Shown here in pieces: positions 1-9,818 of a stretch of DNA of 64,000 nucleotides; position 1 is the stretch's first letter; every line of letters begins with the position of its first letter. Below the pieces are notes generated by a model. It saw nothing but the letters and a program-made list of their open reading frames with translations. It was not told where the DNA came from and made no database searches. This stretch comes from Tepidaquicella sp964564635. GTDB taxonomy: Bacteria; Bacteroidota; Ignavibacteria; Tepidaquicellales; Tepidaquicellaceae. Position numbers and translations under genes: made by a program. The DNA is taken from the NCBI GenBank assembly GCA_964564635.1, contig CAZMAR010000001.1:62001-126000 (forward strand), read 5' to 3'.

Positions 1-78
1 AATGTTTTTAGTTATTTAAAATTTTTAATTTATAAATTCTTATGAATTGTAAATAAAAAGCAATCTTAATCACACATA

Positions 79-2310
79 TTAATCTTTAAGTGAGAAGTTT
101 GTGTTTATTGTAAATGTGATATTTCTTCCCATATTATAATATATTGGTTTTACTGTAGACAAATGGTCGTAATATTTTCTATCAAACAAATTATTAACAC
201 TAAGTAAAAAGTTAATATTATTATTATTTATTGGGACTGAAATTCCAGTTGCAAGATTTATTAAAGTATATCCTCCTGTTCTCGTTTCTTCAGGGGAAAC
301 ATTATCTTTTGAAAAAGCTATTAAACTATTTATTTCTATAAATGGCGAATAAAAATTCCATAGTTTATTAGTCTCTGCTCGTAATTCAAAACTTAATTTT
401 GCTGCTGGAATTAGTGGTAGATTTTCTCCATTATCCATTTTTGCATTAACTATCGAGTAATGAGTTTCAAAATGTAACCACGAAAAATATTTTGGATGTA
501 TGTGGAAAGAGATTTCAGCGCCTATAAATTTTGAATTTTCCTGCAAATATTTGTAAATTTTTATACCACCAGGTATTGTATCATTCGTTGGCATTATGAA
601 TATATAATTGTTTATTTTATTATAAAATCCTGCAATATCAATAGAAATATTATAATTATGATAATGTACACTAAAGTCTGTTTCGTATGCATGTAATGTT
701 GTTAAATTTGGATTTCCTATTTCAAATTTTTCCTCATGAATACCATATGAGGTTAATTCATATAATGTTGGAGTTCTAAATGCAGATGCAAGATTAAATC
801 TGAACAAAAGTTTATCAATATTATATACTACTCCAAGTGATCCGCTGATGTTGTTATATATTTTTGATATTGGAGGAATGTAGGAAGGAGTATTAATGTT
901 TAATGCTTCTGTATTAATTTTATTATAGTCATATCTTATACCTGCTTGTAATTTTAAATCATTTATTAAATTATATTGAAATAAAGTATAAAGAGCTATA
1001 TTACCTCCATTCATATCTGGTAAAAATTTAGAGGGTCTATCATTTATATTTCTATGTCTCTGTAATTTTCCCTGAGAACCAATTAAGTATTCAAATCTAT
1101 CTGAAGAGGGGAAATTTAATTTTAAATTGTAATAAAATGTTCCTAAGTTCATTTCAATGTAAGGGGTCGTAGTATTAGTAATTTCTTTTCTCGTTACATT
1201 TTCATAGGAAGTTATTAGGTTAAGCATAAATTTTCCTAAGTATAAAGTTCCATTTGAAGATATAATATGATTATCTACATCTCCATACCATAGTTCATTT
1301 TTTCTGCCTCTTTCTTTTACTTCCTCTTCAGATGGGAGTGTCTCACCCAATTTTTGTAAATTATATTCATAGCTCAAATTAAATGAACCAATTTTATTGA
1401 ACATCCCAACATTCGATTTTATAGACCATTCATTAAATCTTGAATTTGGCACAAAGACGCCATTAGGTTGAAGATAATCAGCATTTGACTTCCCACCAAT
1501 TCTTACTGCACCGAAGAAATTATCAGAGGAACCCTTTATACCGATATTTCCTACTATTCCTTCTGTATTAGTGTGATATTGTATTGTTGCATCTCCTAAT
1601 ATTTTACCAATTGGGGCTGGTTTTTCCCTAATTAAATTTATAACTCCTCCAATAGCATCGGAACCATAGAGGAGTGAAGCAGGTCCCTTGATTATTTCAA
1701 TTTTTTCAATACCGAATTCATCTAACCCGAATGGATGGTGTTCTGAAAATTGATAATTCTCAATTCTAACATTATTATCCAATACTACAACATCATTCAT
1801 AGAAAAGCCACGTATTACAGGTTTTGAAATGCCCAAACCTTGTGATATCATATCAACGCCAGGTATTGATGTAACTTTTTCAATAAAATTAGGGGTAGCT
1901 ATTTTTAATAAATTATTTGTATTAAGAACATCAATTTTAACTGCATTTTCATGTTGAGTGCTGTTAAATATTCCCGTTACCAGAATCTCTTCAGTTTCAA
2001 TAATTGTTTCGGAGAGTTTAATATTTAATTCTTGTTCGTCGGTAATACTATTGATAGTTGTATTGTATTTTTTATATCCGATTTTTGAGAATTCTAATGT
2101 TAGTTTACCATTTGGTAAATTATTTAATTGGTAATTCCCATTGATATCAGATTTTGTAACCTTATTAATCTCAATGACTTGAACAATTACATCTCTTAAA
2201 GGCTCATTAGTTTTTTCGTCTATTATTCTGCCATAAATTTTAACTTGTGAGTATAAATTACAAAATGTAATTAAATGAAATATAATAGATAAAATTATAT
2301 ACTTTTTCAT
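79..2310 (-). CDS. TonB-dependent outer-membrane receptor
   Basis: Outer-membrane active-transport receptor of 743 residues. It has a signal peptide (about 1-22), a carboxypeptidase-regulatory-like domain (about 24-100, beginning KIYGRIIDEKTNEPLRDV), a TonB-box-like EEILVTG, a plug domain (about 125-230, with IRGFSMNDVVVLDNNVRIE and GPASLLYGSDAIGGVINL) and a long beta-barrel to the C-terminus. Plug and barrel are typical of siderophore, cobalamin or metal receptors; the substrate cannot be read from sequence. It lies 48 bp downstream of a Cys-rich membrane peptide on the same strand, a pairing that hints at metal uptake (inference). No hairpin terminator was seen after it. Confidence 0.93.
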   Translation of the reverse strand: MKKYIILSIIFHLITFCNLYSQVKIYGRIIDEKTNEPLRDVIVQVIEINKVTKSDINGNYQLNNLPNGKLTLEFSKIGYKKYNTTINSITDEQELNIKLSETIIETEEILVTGIFNSTQHENAVKIDVLNTNNLLKIATPNFIEKVTSIPGVDMISQGLGISKPVIRGFSMNDVVVLDNNVRIENYQFSEHHPFGLDEFGIEKIEIIKGPASLLYGSDAIGGVINLIREKPAPIGKILGDATIQYHTNTEGIVGNIGIKGSSDNFFGAVRIGGKSNADYLQPNGVFVPNSRFNEWSIKSNVGMFNKIGSFNLSYEYNLQKLGETLPSEEEVKERGRKNELWYGDVDNHIISSNGTLYLGKFMLNLITSYENVTRKEITNTTTPYIEMNLGTFYYNLKLNFPSSDRFEYLIGSQGKLQRHRNINDRPSKFLPDMNGGNIALYTLFQYNLINDLKLQAGIRYDYNKINTEALNINTPSYIPPISKIYNNISGSLGVVYNIDKLLFRFNLASAFRTPTLYELTSYGIHEEKFEIGNPNLTTLHAYETDFSVHYHNYNISIDIAGFYNKINNYIFIMPTNDTIPGGIKIYKYLQENSKFIGAEISFHIHPKYFSWLHFETHYSIVNAKMDNGENLPLIPAAKLSFELRAETNKLWNFYSPFIEINSLIAFSKDNVSPEETRTGGYTLINLATGISVPINNNNINFLLSVNNLFDRKYYDHLSTVKPIYYNMGRNITFTINTNFSLKD

Positions 2311-2358
2311 TTTTAAAGTTATAATTTAGTTAAAAAAAATAATTTGAAAGTTTTTTAA

Positions 2359-2724
2359 TTAGCCCTGTATTGATAATTGAGGGGGTGAGCGTAAGAGGTT
2401 TAAAGTTAGAAGATAATTTTGTAAACGATGTGTGTTATATGTATAGAGGTAAATTAATTCATAATAGAATATAAAATAATCTTTTACTTGTTTTATTTTT
2501 TCAAAGTAATACTTTGAAAATTCGCATATATTACACGGTATATTCGATGCTTTATATATTTCTCCATTACAATTATTAGAAAGCGCATTACATAGGTTCT
2601 CGCATTTTAATTCCTCTTTCTTGCTATTATGGGTGTGAAAAACAATAACGAAATCTGGATATAATAAAAGAAAAAGAAGAAAAAATTTTAGAAGATTATT
2701 TTTAAATATTTTATAGGTTACCAT
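2359..2724 (-). CDS. small Cys-rich membrane or secreted protein upstream of the TonB receptor
   Basis: A 121-residue protein of unknown function. One hydrophobic segment (about 12-30) could be a signal peptide or anchor. After it come HTH and five cysteines in a short stretch (CENLC, NNC, CNIC), then a conserved-looking C-terminal tail with LRSPPQ. Similar short proteins with His/Cys clusters and an R-x-PP tail are known next to TonB-dependent receptors in Bacteroidota and resemble DUF2946-like copper-related proteins; that comparison is from memory. Its position directly upstream of the receptor, same strand, suggests co-transcription. A metal-related role is inference. Confidence 0.65.
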   Translation of the reverse strand: MVTYKIFKNNLLKFFLLFLLLYPDFVIVFHTHNSKKEELKCENLCNALSNNCNGEIYKASNIPCNICEFSKYYFEKIKQVKDYFIFYYELIYLYTYNTHRLQNYLLTLNLLRSPPQLSIQG

Positions 2725-2853
2725 AATTAAATTTAAAAATTAATATTTCATTTTTTTTAAGCAAGTGAAAAATTTTATAGAATTTAAAAATTCATATATG
2801 ATTAACTATTTATTATTCCTTTAATATCCTTATAAATTTATATATTTAATTCA

Positions 2854-2884
2854 TTGTTTGAAAAAATAAGCATTTATATATTTG
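2854..2884 (+). promoter_or_regulatory. Bacteroidota-type promoter for the MarR gene
   Basis: TTG at 2854-2856, a 20-nt spacer, and TATATTTG at 2877-2884 match the -33/-7 promoter of Bacteroidota (TTG and TAnnTTTG). The -7 element ends 19 nt before the MarR start codon. The same spacing and -7 octamer occur upstream of the operon starting at 33363. Confidence 0.5.
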
Positions 2885-2903
2885 TTAGTAGCAATAATAA
2901 TGT

Positions 2904-3308
2904 ATGAAAATTATAGAAGCATTATCGATCCTCAAAAACAACTGTGCAGCTCAATTGGATAGTATTAGAGTTGAAACAAAATTAACACCTGCTGAATTTA
3001 ATGGTATTATTTCAATTGAAAGAAAACAGAAATTGACCTGCCAGGATTTATCCACAAAAATGGGCTTATCTGCATCAAGAGGAAGTAGAGTAATTAATAA
3101 ATTAATATCTAAAGGGTATTTAAAAGAAGAAAAACACAAAATAGATAAAAGATGTAATTTAATTTCTTTATCACCAAATGGCATAAGATTAAAGAATAAA
3201 ATTGATGAACTATTAAACGATTGTGAAAAGAAAATTAAATCAAAACTTACAAAAGATGAATTAAACTCTGTAATTTCAAGTCTGGAAAAACTCATAAAAG
3301 TTTTATAA
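2904..3308 (+). CDS. MarR-family transcriptional regulator
   Basis: A 134-residue winged-helix DNA-binding protein. The MarR core is clear: helix-turn-helix LTCQDLSTKMGLSASRGSRV (about residues 46-65), followed by INKLISKGYLKEEK and the wing KIDKRCNLISLSPNG, with flanking dimerisation helices. Such proteins usually repress a neighbouring gene and respond to a small ligand. It is followed 16 bp later by an aminotransferase gene on the same strand, so it may regulate that short operon. A TTG-N20-TATATTTG promoter lies just upstream. Ligand and targets are unknown. Confidence 0.88.
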   Translation: MKIIEALSILKNNCAAQLDSIRVETKLTPAEFNGIISIERKQKLTCQDLSTKMGLSASRGSRVINKLISKGYLKEEKHKIDKRCNLISLSPNGIRLKNKIDELLNDCEKKIKSKLTKDELNSVISSLEKLIKVL

Positions 3309-3324
3309 TAAATTTTAATATTTA

Positions 3325-4539
3325 ATGAAAAAGAGTGGTTATTCCGAATTTGTAAAATATTGGGGGTTGGATAGGAATATTGTCTTTTTAAATCATGGCT
3401 CTTTCGGTGGGTGCCCTATACCAGTTTTAAAAAAGCAATTTAAATTACGAAAGAAACTTGAAAGCGAGCCAATCAGATTTTTCACAAGAGAATATGAAGA
3501 ACTCTATTTCAAAGCTAAAAATTCATTGGCTGATTTTATAAATTGTGATTTTGATGATTTAGTTTTCGTTAACAACGCTACCACTGGTGTTAATACTATA
3601 TTAAAATCTTATAATTTTAAGCAAGGTGATGAAATATTAATTACGAATCAGATTTATCCGGCTTGTAGAAATGCTGTAAATTTCGTTGCTCGTTCCAAAT
3701 CGCTTTCTGTAAATGAAGTAAAAATAAATCTACCTGTTAAAGATAAATCTCAGATAATTTCTTCAATTGCTTCAGCAATTACACCAAAAACAAAACTTGC
3801 ACTTATTGACCATATATCCTCTATTCCGGGAATTATCTTCCCCGTAAAGGAAATAACGGAAATTCTACACTCAAATGATGTTGATGTTCTTATCGATGGC
3901 GCTCACACAGCAGGTATGATAGACTTGGATATAAAAAATATTGATCCAGAATTTTATACTGGTAATTGTCATAAATGGCTTTGTACTCCAAAGGGTTCTG
4001 CTTTTCTATATGTTAAAAAACAATTGCAAGAAATGATTCATCCTCTTGTAACAAGCAGAACCACTGATAATTCTGCTATAAATAAATTTCAACTGGAATT
4101 CTCCTGGCAGGGGACTGATGATGTTACTCCTTTTCTGTGTATTCCAGAAGCAATTAAATTTCTTAATTCACTTTATAAGGATGGGATTAAAGGTTTAATG
4201 AAAAGAAATCATAAGCTTGCATTTGAAGCAGGTAAAATGATTTGCGATGAATTTCAAGTTGAATTGCCTTATCCTGAAGATCTAACTGGATCAATGTATG
4301 GCATTCCTTTTTTTAATGATAAGCAGGTGAATAATTATATTATCAATAATAGAAGTAAACTTCAGGATATACTGTTTTATGAATTTGATATTGAAGTTAT
4401 AGTCACTTATTGGGAAAAGGCACCAAACAGAATTTTGCGAATTGCTGCTCAGGCATATAACACAATTGAACAATATAAATATTTAATTAAATCATTAAAG
4501 AAAATTTTAAAGGATAAAAAATATGAAAACATTATTTAA
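3325..4539 (+). CDS. class V PLP-dependent aminotransferase (isopenicillin N epimerase-like)
   Basis: A fold-type I PLP enzyme of 404 residues. The N-terminus FLNHGSFGGCPIPV, the DGAHTAGMIDLD segment that holds the cofactor Asp, and TGNCHKWLCTPKGSAFL with the Schiff-base Lys at about 217 place it in the class V subgroup with isopenicillin N epimerase and cysteine desulfurase-like enzymes. Substrate is not deducible; many homologues are annotated only as epimerase-like. It follows the MarR gene by 16 bp and its 3' end overlaps the start of the next gene by 17 nt, so the three are likely one transcript. Confidence 0.88.
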   Translation: MKKSGYSEFVKYWGLDRNIVFLNHGSFGGCPIPVLKKQFKLRKKLESEPIRFFTREYEELYFKAKNSLADFINCDFDDLVFVNNATTGVNTILKSYNFKQGDEILITNQIYPACRNAVNFVARSKSLSVNEVKINLPVKDKSQIISSIASAITPKTKLALIDHISSIPGIIFPVKEITEILHSNDVDVLIDGAHTAGMIDLDIKNIDPEFYTGNCHKWLCTPKGSAFLYVKKQLQEMIHPLVTSRTTDNSAINKFQLEFSWQGTDDVTPFLCIPEAIKFLNSLYKDGIKGLMKRNHKLAFEAGKMICDEFQVELPYPEDLTGSMYGIPFFNDKQVNNYIINNRSKLQDILFYEFDIEVIVTYWEKAPNRILRIAAQAYNTIEQYKYLIKSLKKILKDKKYENII

Positions 4540-6559
4540 AATTTTTTCTGTTTTATTCATTTTTTCTATTACAACTTTCTGTGTTGCGCAAATTCATAAA
4601 AGCAACATCGATAAAGCTACTATAGATAATGTTATAAACACTCTGATTTCTCAGTATGGCGAAAGTCAAAGATTCAGAATTCAAAAAGGGGTGAATCAGG
4701 TGGCTGAATTCTGGCAGGAATCAGATGGTAGTAAAGATGATTTTATACAATTCTGTCTATCTAACTTTGCTGGTGATGAATCAGCTCAAAAATCTTTATT
4801 TGATAAAATTGAGTTCTATAATGAAATACTCAATGGTTATCTAAACGAGATGATGATTGAATTAAGACTACCTATTGATCTTGATTGGGGTAAAACAATG
4901 CCAATTGATTTGATTATGGGTAGTTACAATCCTTATGCGCATGTAATAGATGATTTATTTGCAAACAAATACATTTTCCTTATACTTTTAAACTTTCCTA
5001 AATACTCACTTGAAGAAAGGGAAATCCTCGGTCAGAACTGGAATCGCTTACAATGGGCTTATGCACGACTTGCAGGAAATTATACTGCAAGAGTCCCTGC
5101 CGATGTTAATCAAAAAGTAAGTGATATTCTAACAGATGCTGACCAGTATATTTCTGAGTATAATATCTATATGGGAAATCTTCTTGATAATAATATGCAA
5201 CAGTTATTCCCCTCCGATATGAAACTTGTGAGTCACTGGGGATTGCGGGATGAAATTAAAGCCCGATATTCAAATCCTAATGACCTTGATAAACAGAAAA
5301 TGATTTATAAGGTAATGGAAAGAATAATTCTACAGGAGATACCTGCTGAGGTAATTAATTCACCAAAATATAAATGGAATCCCTTCACTAATGAAACCTT
5401 TGAAAATAGCACAAAAGTTAGTTTGCAGGCGGAGAATAATGTTAGATATCAAAAATTTCTGAATGCTTTTAATGCAATGAGAATGTTTGACGAATATTTT
5501 CCAGAGTATAACACACACATTTTAAGAAGTTTTGAGAGCGGTAGGGAAATTTCGCTTAAAAAAGTTGAGGAAATGTATGAAGAACTTATGAGCTCTCCAC
5601 AAGTAAAACGGGTTGCAGAATTAATTAAAAAAAGACTTGGCAGGGATTTACTGCCTTTTGATATATGGTATACTGGTTTTAAGAAAAAATCTACTCTTGA
5701 TGAAGCGGAACTTGATAAAATCACAAAAGCAAAATACCCAACACCCGAAGCTTTTGAAGCAGATTTGTATAATATTTTATTAAAACTTGATTTTTCCGAA
5801 GAAAGCGCAAAATACATTTCCGAAAAAATTCAGGTTGACCCATCTCGCGGACCCGGTCACGCTACTGGCTCACTAATTAAAAAATTTAAAGCAAGACTGC
5901 GAACCCGAGTTGGAAAAGATGGAATGAACTATAAAGGATATAACATTGCAATGCATGAATTCGGACATTGTGTAGAACAAACACTCACTCTTTATAAAAT
6001 GGATTATTACACATTAATTGGTGTGCCGAATGTTAGTTTTACTGAAGCATTTGCTTTCGTCTTTCAATCAAGAGACCTTGAAGTCCTTGGAATAAAAGAT
6101 TCTGATCCTGATAAAAAATACTATGATATTCTCGATAATTTCTGGAAAACATACGAAATAATGGGCGTTTCTCTTGTTGATATAAAAGTCTGGCAGTGGT
6201 TGTATCAGCATCCGAATGCAACTCCGGAAGAACTTAAACAGGCAGTTATTTCCATTGCTAAGGATGTATGGAATAAATACTACGCTGATGCCTTCGGTAT
6301 GAAAGAACAGATTATACTTGCAATATACTCGCATATGATTGATAATCCGTTATATCTACCAAATTACGCAATCGGACACATAATAGAGTTCCAGATAGAA
6401 AACTACCTTGAAGGTAAGAAACTCGGTCCTGAAATGGAACGGATGTGCTCAGCTGGAAATATTATCCCTCAGGAATGGATGAAACACGCAGTCGGTTCCG
6501 ACATATCAGTCAAACCAATGTTGGACGCTGTAAATGTAGCATTAAGCAAGGTGAAGTAA
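4523..6559 (+). CDS. secreted zinc metallopeptidase, gluzincin (M3-like)
   Basis: A 678-residue protein with an N-terminal signal peptide (about 1-22, cleaved near CVAQ). The zinc site is HEFGH at residues 478-482, with a downstream Glu in SFTEAFAF (about 508) as the likely third ligand. This HExxH plus distant Glu arrangement, with a largely helical N-terminal half, resembles M3 oligopeptidases. M3 enzymes are usually cytoplasmic, so the signal peptide suggests periplasmic or outer-membrane peptide degradation. It overlaps the aminotransferase gene by 17 nt. The exact family (M3 or an unnamed relative) is uncertain; the metallopeptidase call is firm. Confidence 0.85.
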   Translation: MKTLFKIFSVLFIFSITTFCVAQIHKSNIDKATIDNVINTLISQYGESQRFRIQKGVNQVAEFWQESDGSKDDFIQFCLSNFAGDESAQKSLFDKIEFYNEILNGYLNEMMIELRLPIDLDWGKTMPIDLIMGSYNPYAHVIDDLFANKYIFLILLNFPKYSLEEREILGQNWNRLQWAYARLAGNYTARVPADVNQKVSDILTDADQYISEYNIYMGNLLDNNMQQLFPSDMKLVSHWGLRDEIKARYSNPNDLDKQKMIYKVMERIILQEIPAEVINSPKYKWNPFTNETFENSTKVSLQAENNVRYQKFLNAFNAMRMFDEYFPEYNTHILRSFESGREISLKKVEEMYEELMSSPQVKRVAELIKKRLGRDLLPFDIWYTGFKKKSTLDEAELDKITKAKYPTPEAFEADLYNILLKLDFSEESAKYISEKIQVDPSRGPGHATGSLIKKFKARLRTRVGKDGMNYKGYNIAMHEFGHCVEQTLTLYKMDYYTLIGVPNVSFTEAFAFVFQSRDLEVLGIKDSDPDKKYYDILDNFWKTYEIMGVSLVDIKVWQWLYQHPNATPEELKQAVISIAKDVWNKYYADAFGMKEQIILAIYSHMIDNPLYLPNYAIGHIIEFQIENYLEGKKLGPEMERMCSAGNIIPQEWMKHAVGSDISVKPMLDAVNVALSKVK

Positions 6560-6607
6560 GTATATATTTGCAGTATTAAAATATATTATAATAAATTTTC
6601 TAATTTA

Positions 6608-7534
6608 TTATTCATCTTCAAAATAGTCTGAATCAATTCTCTTAATGTCATAACTAGTTATTTTTGTAACTCCTACATTGTTTTCAATCATTAATTGTGT
6701 TAACATTTCCCCATCAATCAAAATAACCTTATGGGTAATTGTTTTAACATAATCTAAGGCATCTTTCGTAAAACTTGAAGTAGTGATAAATACTCCTTTA
6801 TTAGCATGTTGACCAGCTAAACTTCCAACAAAATTTCGAACTTCCTTTGAGCCAACTACATTTTCCCATTTTTTTGCTTGGATATAAATCACATCAAGAC
6901 CCAGCTTATCTTCTTTAATAATTCCGTCTATCCCACCATCACCGCTTTGGCCAATTGCTTTACCAGCATCCTTTAGCGAACCACCGTAACCCATTTTAAT
7001 CAGTAAATCAACGACTAATTTTTCGAAAAACCGGGGAGATGATTGCTTAACCCTGTTTAATAATTCTTGTGCCAAGTCACTTTTAATTTTCTGATAACCA
7101 TATTCAAGTAATTCCTGTGGTGTTTGTTCTAATTCCTCTTCTTTATATTCTTTTTCCTCTTTTTCTCGACGGATATTTCTAAATACAATAAATTGAGGAA
7201 ATTGTTCAAGAAATTTGACATTTATTTCTTGTGGGTTTTTACTTAATACTTCTAATCCTGACTCGGTTATTTTGAAAAACGACCTTCGGGTTGATTCAAG
7301 TAAACCTGCTTTCTTTAAATAAGTTCTTGCCCAGCCTACACGGTTATCAAAAATATATTGTTGACCACTTGGTAAAACTTCTCTTCTTTCCTCTTCAGTT
7401 AATCCAAAAATATTGGCTAAATATTCGATCGCTTCTCTAATCGAATGCTCCTTTTTATCAGAAGCAAATTTTAGAAGTGGAAGCGAAAAGGACGATTTTA
7501 AGTTTTTCTCAGGTGATAGCCCGCTAATAAAATC
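6608..7534 (-). pseudogene. mrr: Mrr-like type IV restriction enzyme, complete domains but no start codon
   Basis: The frame is open for 308 codons and encodes both Mrr parts. The N-terminal winged-helix domain includes LPLLKFASDKKEHSIREA, GLTEEERREVLPSG and NRVGWARTYLKKAGLLES. The C-terminal catalytic domain has FFEKLVVDLLIKMGYGG, GDGGIDGII, and IYIQAKKW as the D...QxK nuclease core. Mrr enzymes cut DNA carrying foreign methylation. No ATG, GTG, TTG or CTG exists in frame before residue 154 (TTG at 7073-7075), where only the catalytic domain would be made; the frame begins right after a TAA at 7535-7537. The start codon therefore seems lost, or a rare ATT at 7526-7528 is used. It lies just downstream of the methylase. 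Confidence 0.7.
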
Positions 7535-7576
7535 TTATAGATTTTTTCCTTTGGTGGCAAATTCTATTATCTTAAA

Positions 7577-9124
7577 TTAATATTGAAATAACGATCTATT
7601 TTGTTCGTGTTTGTTTATTAAATTAGGATTATCAATACTGAATTTTTCAATAAAACTTTTAGCAAAAGATTTATAATCGTTTTGATAATTTCTGCTGATA
7701 TTATTTATATAAAATTCCATATCGCTTGAATTTAGATATTCAGCTAAAAGTTTTAAATCACCATCATATTTAATGCAGTATCCAGCGTAAAAAGTATATT
7801 CCTCTTTTTCCCAAACAATAAAATTTGGTTTTAAATTTATTGGTGATGTTAATATTTTTTTACCAAATGAGGTATCAAGCCCCTGCGATCTACCAAATGC
7901 ATACCAAGCAACCGGATTTGGCTTACCTTTATCGCGACCATCAAGAATATTTTTAATCGCTTTAAAATAATTATAAGTTCTCGGATATTTTACTTTTAAT
8001 TCATTCTCCGGAATTATAAAATGTTTATTACCAATTTTCTTATATGGGAAAATTATAAAACGATTTTGATCCTCGTTAGAATTTTTAAGAACAGAGACCT
8101 TAATTATTGGTCTTAATATTTCCCTCTCAATTTGAAAAGTTCTACCATCTTTTAATTTAATCTCTGCAAACTCCCCTTTAATTACTGGGTCTTTAAAAAT
8201 GTAATAATCATCTGCAAGTGTAGTTATTCCAACGTGAATTTTTGCAATTTTACCCAAAGGTAGTCCCCGTTTTTCAATTTCATTTAATTTTTTAAGAATA
8301 TCATTGGAAGTTAAAATCCAATTATCTTTATTTAAATTTTCAATATTAATTTCATCAATAAAATTTATATTTTTTTTGTCTCCTTTAAATAATGAAAAGG
8401 TCCTCGTTTTATGATTTTTATCCAAGATGGTTATTAAAGAGTACGTTGTTGCGTTATCAAATAATTGATTATGCTCAAAATTAATAAGTGTTTTTAAGCA
8501 TTGATGAAATCTTATGAAGCTCCTCAAACTTTCACCAGCCTTTGTTTTAAGATAGGTATTTGGTGTAATATAGCCCAACTTTCCAGTTTCGTTTAGTAAA
8601 CAATAACCGAGCTCAAAGAATGCAATAAAAATATCTGTTGATCCCTTTTTACATAAATGCCAGTCATTCTGGATTTTTTGTCTTCTTTTCGAACCAAGAT
8701 GCTGAATTCTAATATAGGGTGGATTACCAACAACAAAATCAAAGGAATTAAAAAACTTACTAACAAAGGACTTATCTAAACTATCTGTCTTCAGAATATT
8801 CCATTTTATGTTTTTAAGACCATGTTCTTCGGCAACATCATTAAGTATTGTAATACATTTTTTAACAGCGGTTTCGTCAATATCAAAACCAAATATATTA
8901 TTTTGTATATTTTCTTTTATGACTTTGTTTTCTATCTTTGATTTTTTTGCATCCCGGATAAACCTAATAAGGACTTCACGTAAAAATGCTCCATCTCCAC
9001 AAGCAGGATCAATAATTTTTTTCTGATAAATATTGTCTTTATAATCAAGGTGGTCCAATATCAACCCCACAATCCATTGTGGGGTATAAACAATTCCATT
9101 TATTTTTTTCTCACTAATTCTCAT
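7577..9124 (-). CDS. N6-adenine DNA methyltransferase of a restriction-modification system
   Basis: A class I DNA methyltransferase of 515 residues. The SAM-binding motif I is IDPACGDGAFL (about residues 39-49), and the catalytic motif IV is VVGNPPYIRI (about 131-140), i.e. NPPY, diagnostic of N6-adenine methylation in the gamma order. The C-terminal half (about 280-515) resembles the target-recognition domain of TaqI/Eco57I-type enzymes. It follows the putative endonuclease by 7 bp. It likely protects host DNA at the sites cut by that nuclease. Recognition sequence is unknown. Confidence 0.9.
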   Translation of the reverse strand: MRISEKKINGIVYTPQWIVGLILDHLDYKDNIYQKKIIDPACGDGAFLREVLIRFIRDAKKSKIENKVIKENIQNNIFGFDIDETAVKKCITILNDVAEEHGLKNIKWNILKTDSLDKSFVSKFFNSFDFVVGNPPYIRIQHLGSKRRQKIQNDWHLCKKGSTDIFIAFFELGYCLLNETGKLGYITPNTYLKTKAGESLRSFIRFHQCLKTLINFEHNQLFDNATTYSLITILDKNHKTRTFSLFKGDKKNINFIDEINIENLNKDNWILTSNDILKKLNEIEKRGLPLGKIAKIHVGITTLADDYYIFKDPVIKGEFAEIKLKDGRTFQIEREILRPIIKVSVLKNSNEDQNRFIIFPYKKIGNKHFIIPENELKVKYPRTYNYFKAIKNILDGRDKGKPNPVAWYAFGRSQGLDTSFGKKILTSPINLKPNFIVWEKEEYTFYAGYCIKYDGDLKLLAEYLNSSDMEFYINNISRNYQNDYKSFAKSFIEKFSIDNPNLINKHEQNRSLFQY

Positions 9125-9131
9125 AGTTAGT

Positions 9132-9815
9132 TTAAGCCCTTAACTTACATAATGCTATTACTTTTTTAATGAAGTTTTCTATCGAAAACTGATTTTCTAT
9201 GATATTTTTAGTTTCCTCTCTTAAATTTAAATCTTTTAAATCTACAAGATAAGCCTTTCCCTTCTTGTCAAAATCTATTATAGCCATGCCTAATACTTCC
9301 GGTTTATGTGGAAAGTCCAGATCATTAAAAAGTTTGACATATTTTACTAAATCGCCTTCATTTAAGATTTCTATTTTCTTCTCTTGACCCCTCAAACTGC
9401 CTTTATTTTTATCATAATAAGGAGTATGTCCTCGTAAGACTAGAAAATGAGCAAAACCAATATTTACCCTCCGTATGTTAGCAGTTTCTCCAAGTAAGTT
9501 TTCGAAATAATTATATGAGTTTTGTTTGTAGTTTGATGTAACAAATTTAAAACTAATTGTAGCAATAAATTTTTCATTTTTAAAAATAGAAATATCTAAT
9601 GTCTTAGGATAATATTTTCCGTCTATCTTAACTTCTCCGTTTTTTCCTAAACTTCTAACAGAATATCCGTTTCCTAATTTACCTTCTATAATTTCAGCAA
9701 ACCAGCTATGTATAGGAATTAATTTTTTATTACTTCTAGCACCGTAAGTATTATAGGCTCGAAATGTTTTTGAAATCGCTGTTAAAAATGATTTTTTTAT
9801 AATTAAATTTTTCAT
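9132..9815 (-). CDS. putative type II restriction endonuclease
   Basis: A 227-residue protein, not recognised with certainty as a named family. It is called a nuclease because it sits between a helix-turn-helix gene and an adenine methylase in one tight operon, and because of a PD-(D/E)xK-like core: KTLDISIF with an Asp, a beta strand ending in TISFKF, then SYNYFENLLGETANIRR. The usual acidic residue before the Lys is Ser here, so the second carboxylate would have to come from elsewhere, perhaps Glu in YFENLLGE; alternatively the enzyme is inactive. It starts 3 bp after the HTH gene ends. Confidence 0.65.
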   Translation of the reverse strand: MKNLIIKKSFLTAISKTFRAYNTYGARSNKKLIPIHSWFAEIIEGKLGNGYSVRSLGKNGEVKIDGKYYPKTLDISIFKNEKFIATISFKFVTSNYKQNSYNYFENLLGETANIRRVNIGFAHFLVLRGHTPYYDKNKGSLRGQEKKIEILNEGDLVKYVKLFNDLDFPHKPEVLGMAIIDFDKKGKAYLVDLKDLNLREETKNIIENQFSIENFIKKVIALCKLRA

Positions 9816-9818
9816 AGT

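Noticed and set aside
2951..3295. 114-codon minus-strand ORF inside the MarR gene
   Set aside because: Fully antisense to a clear MarR reading frame; Ser/Phe/Leu-rich composition typical of antisense to coding DNA.
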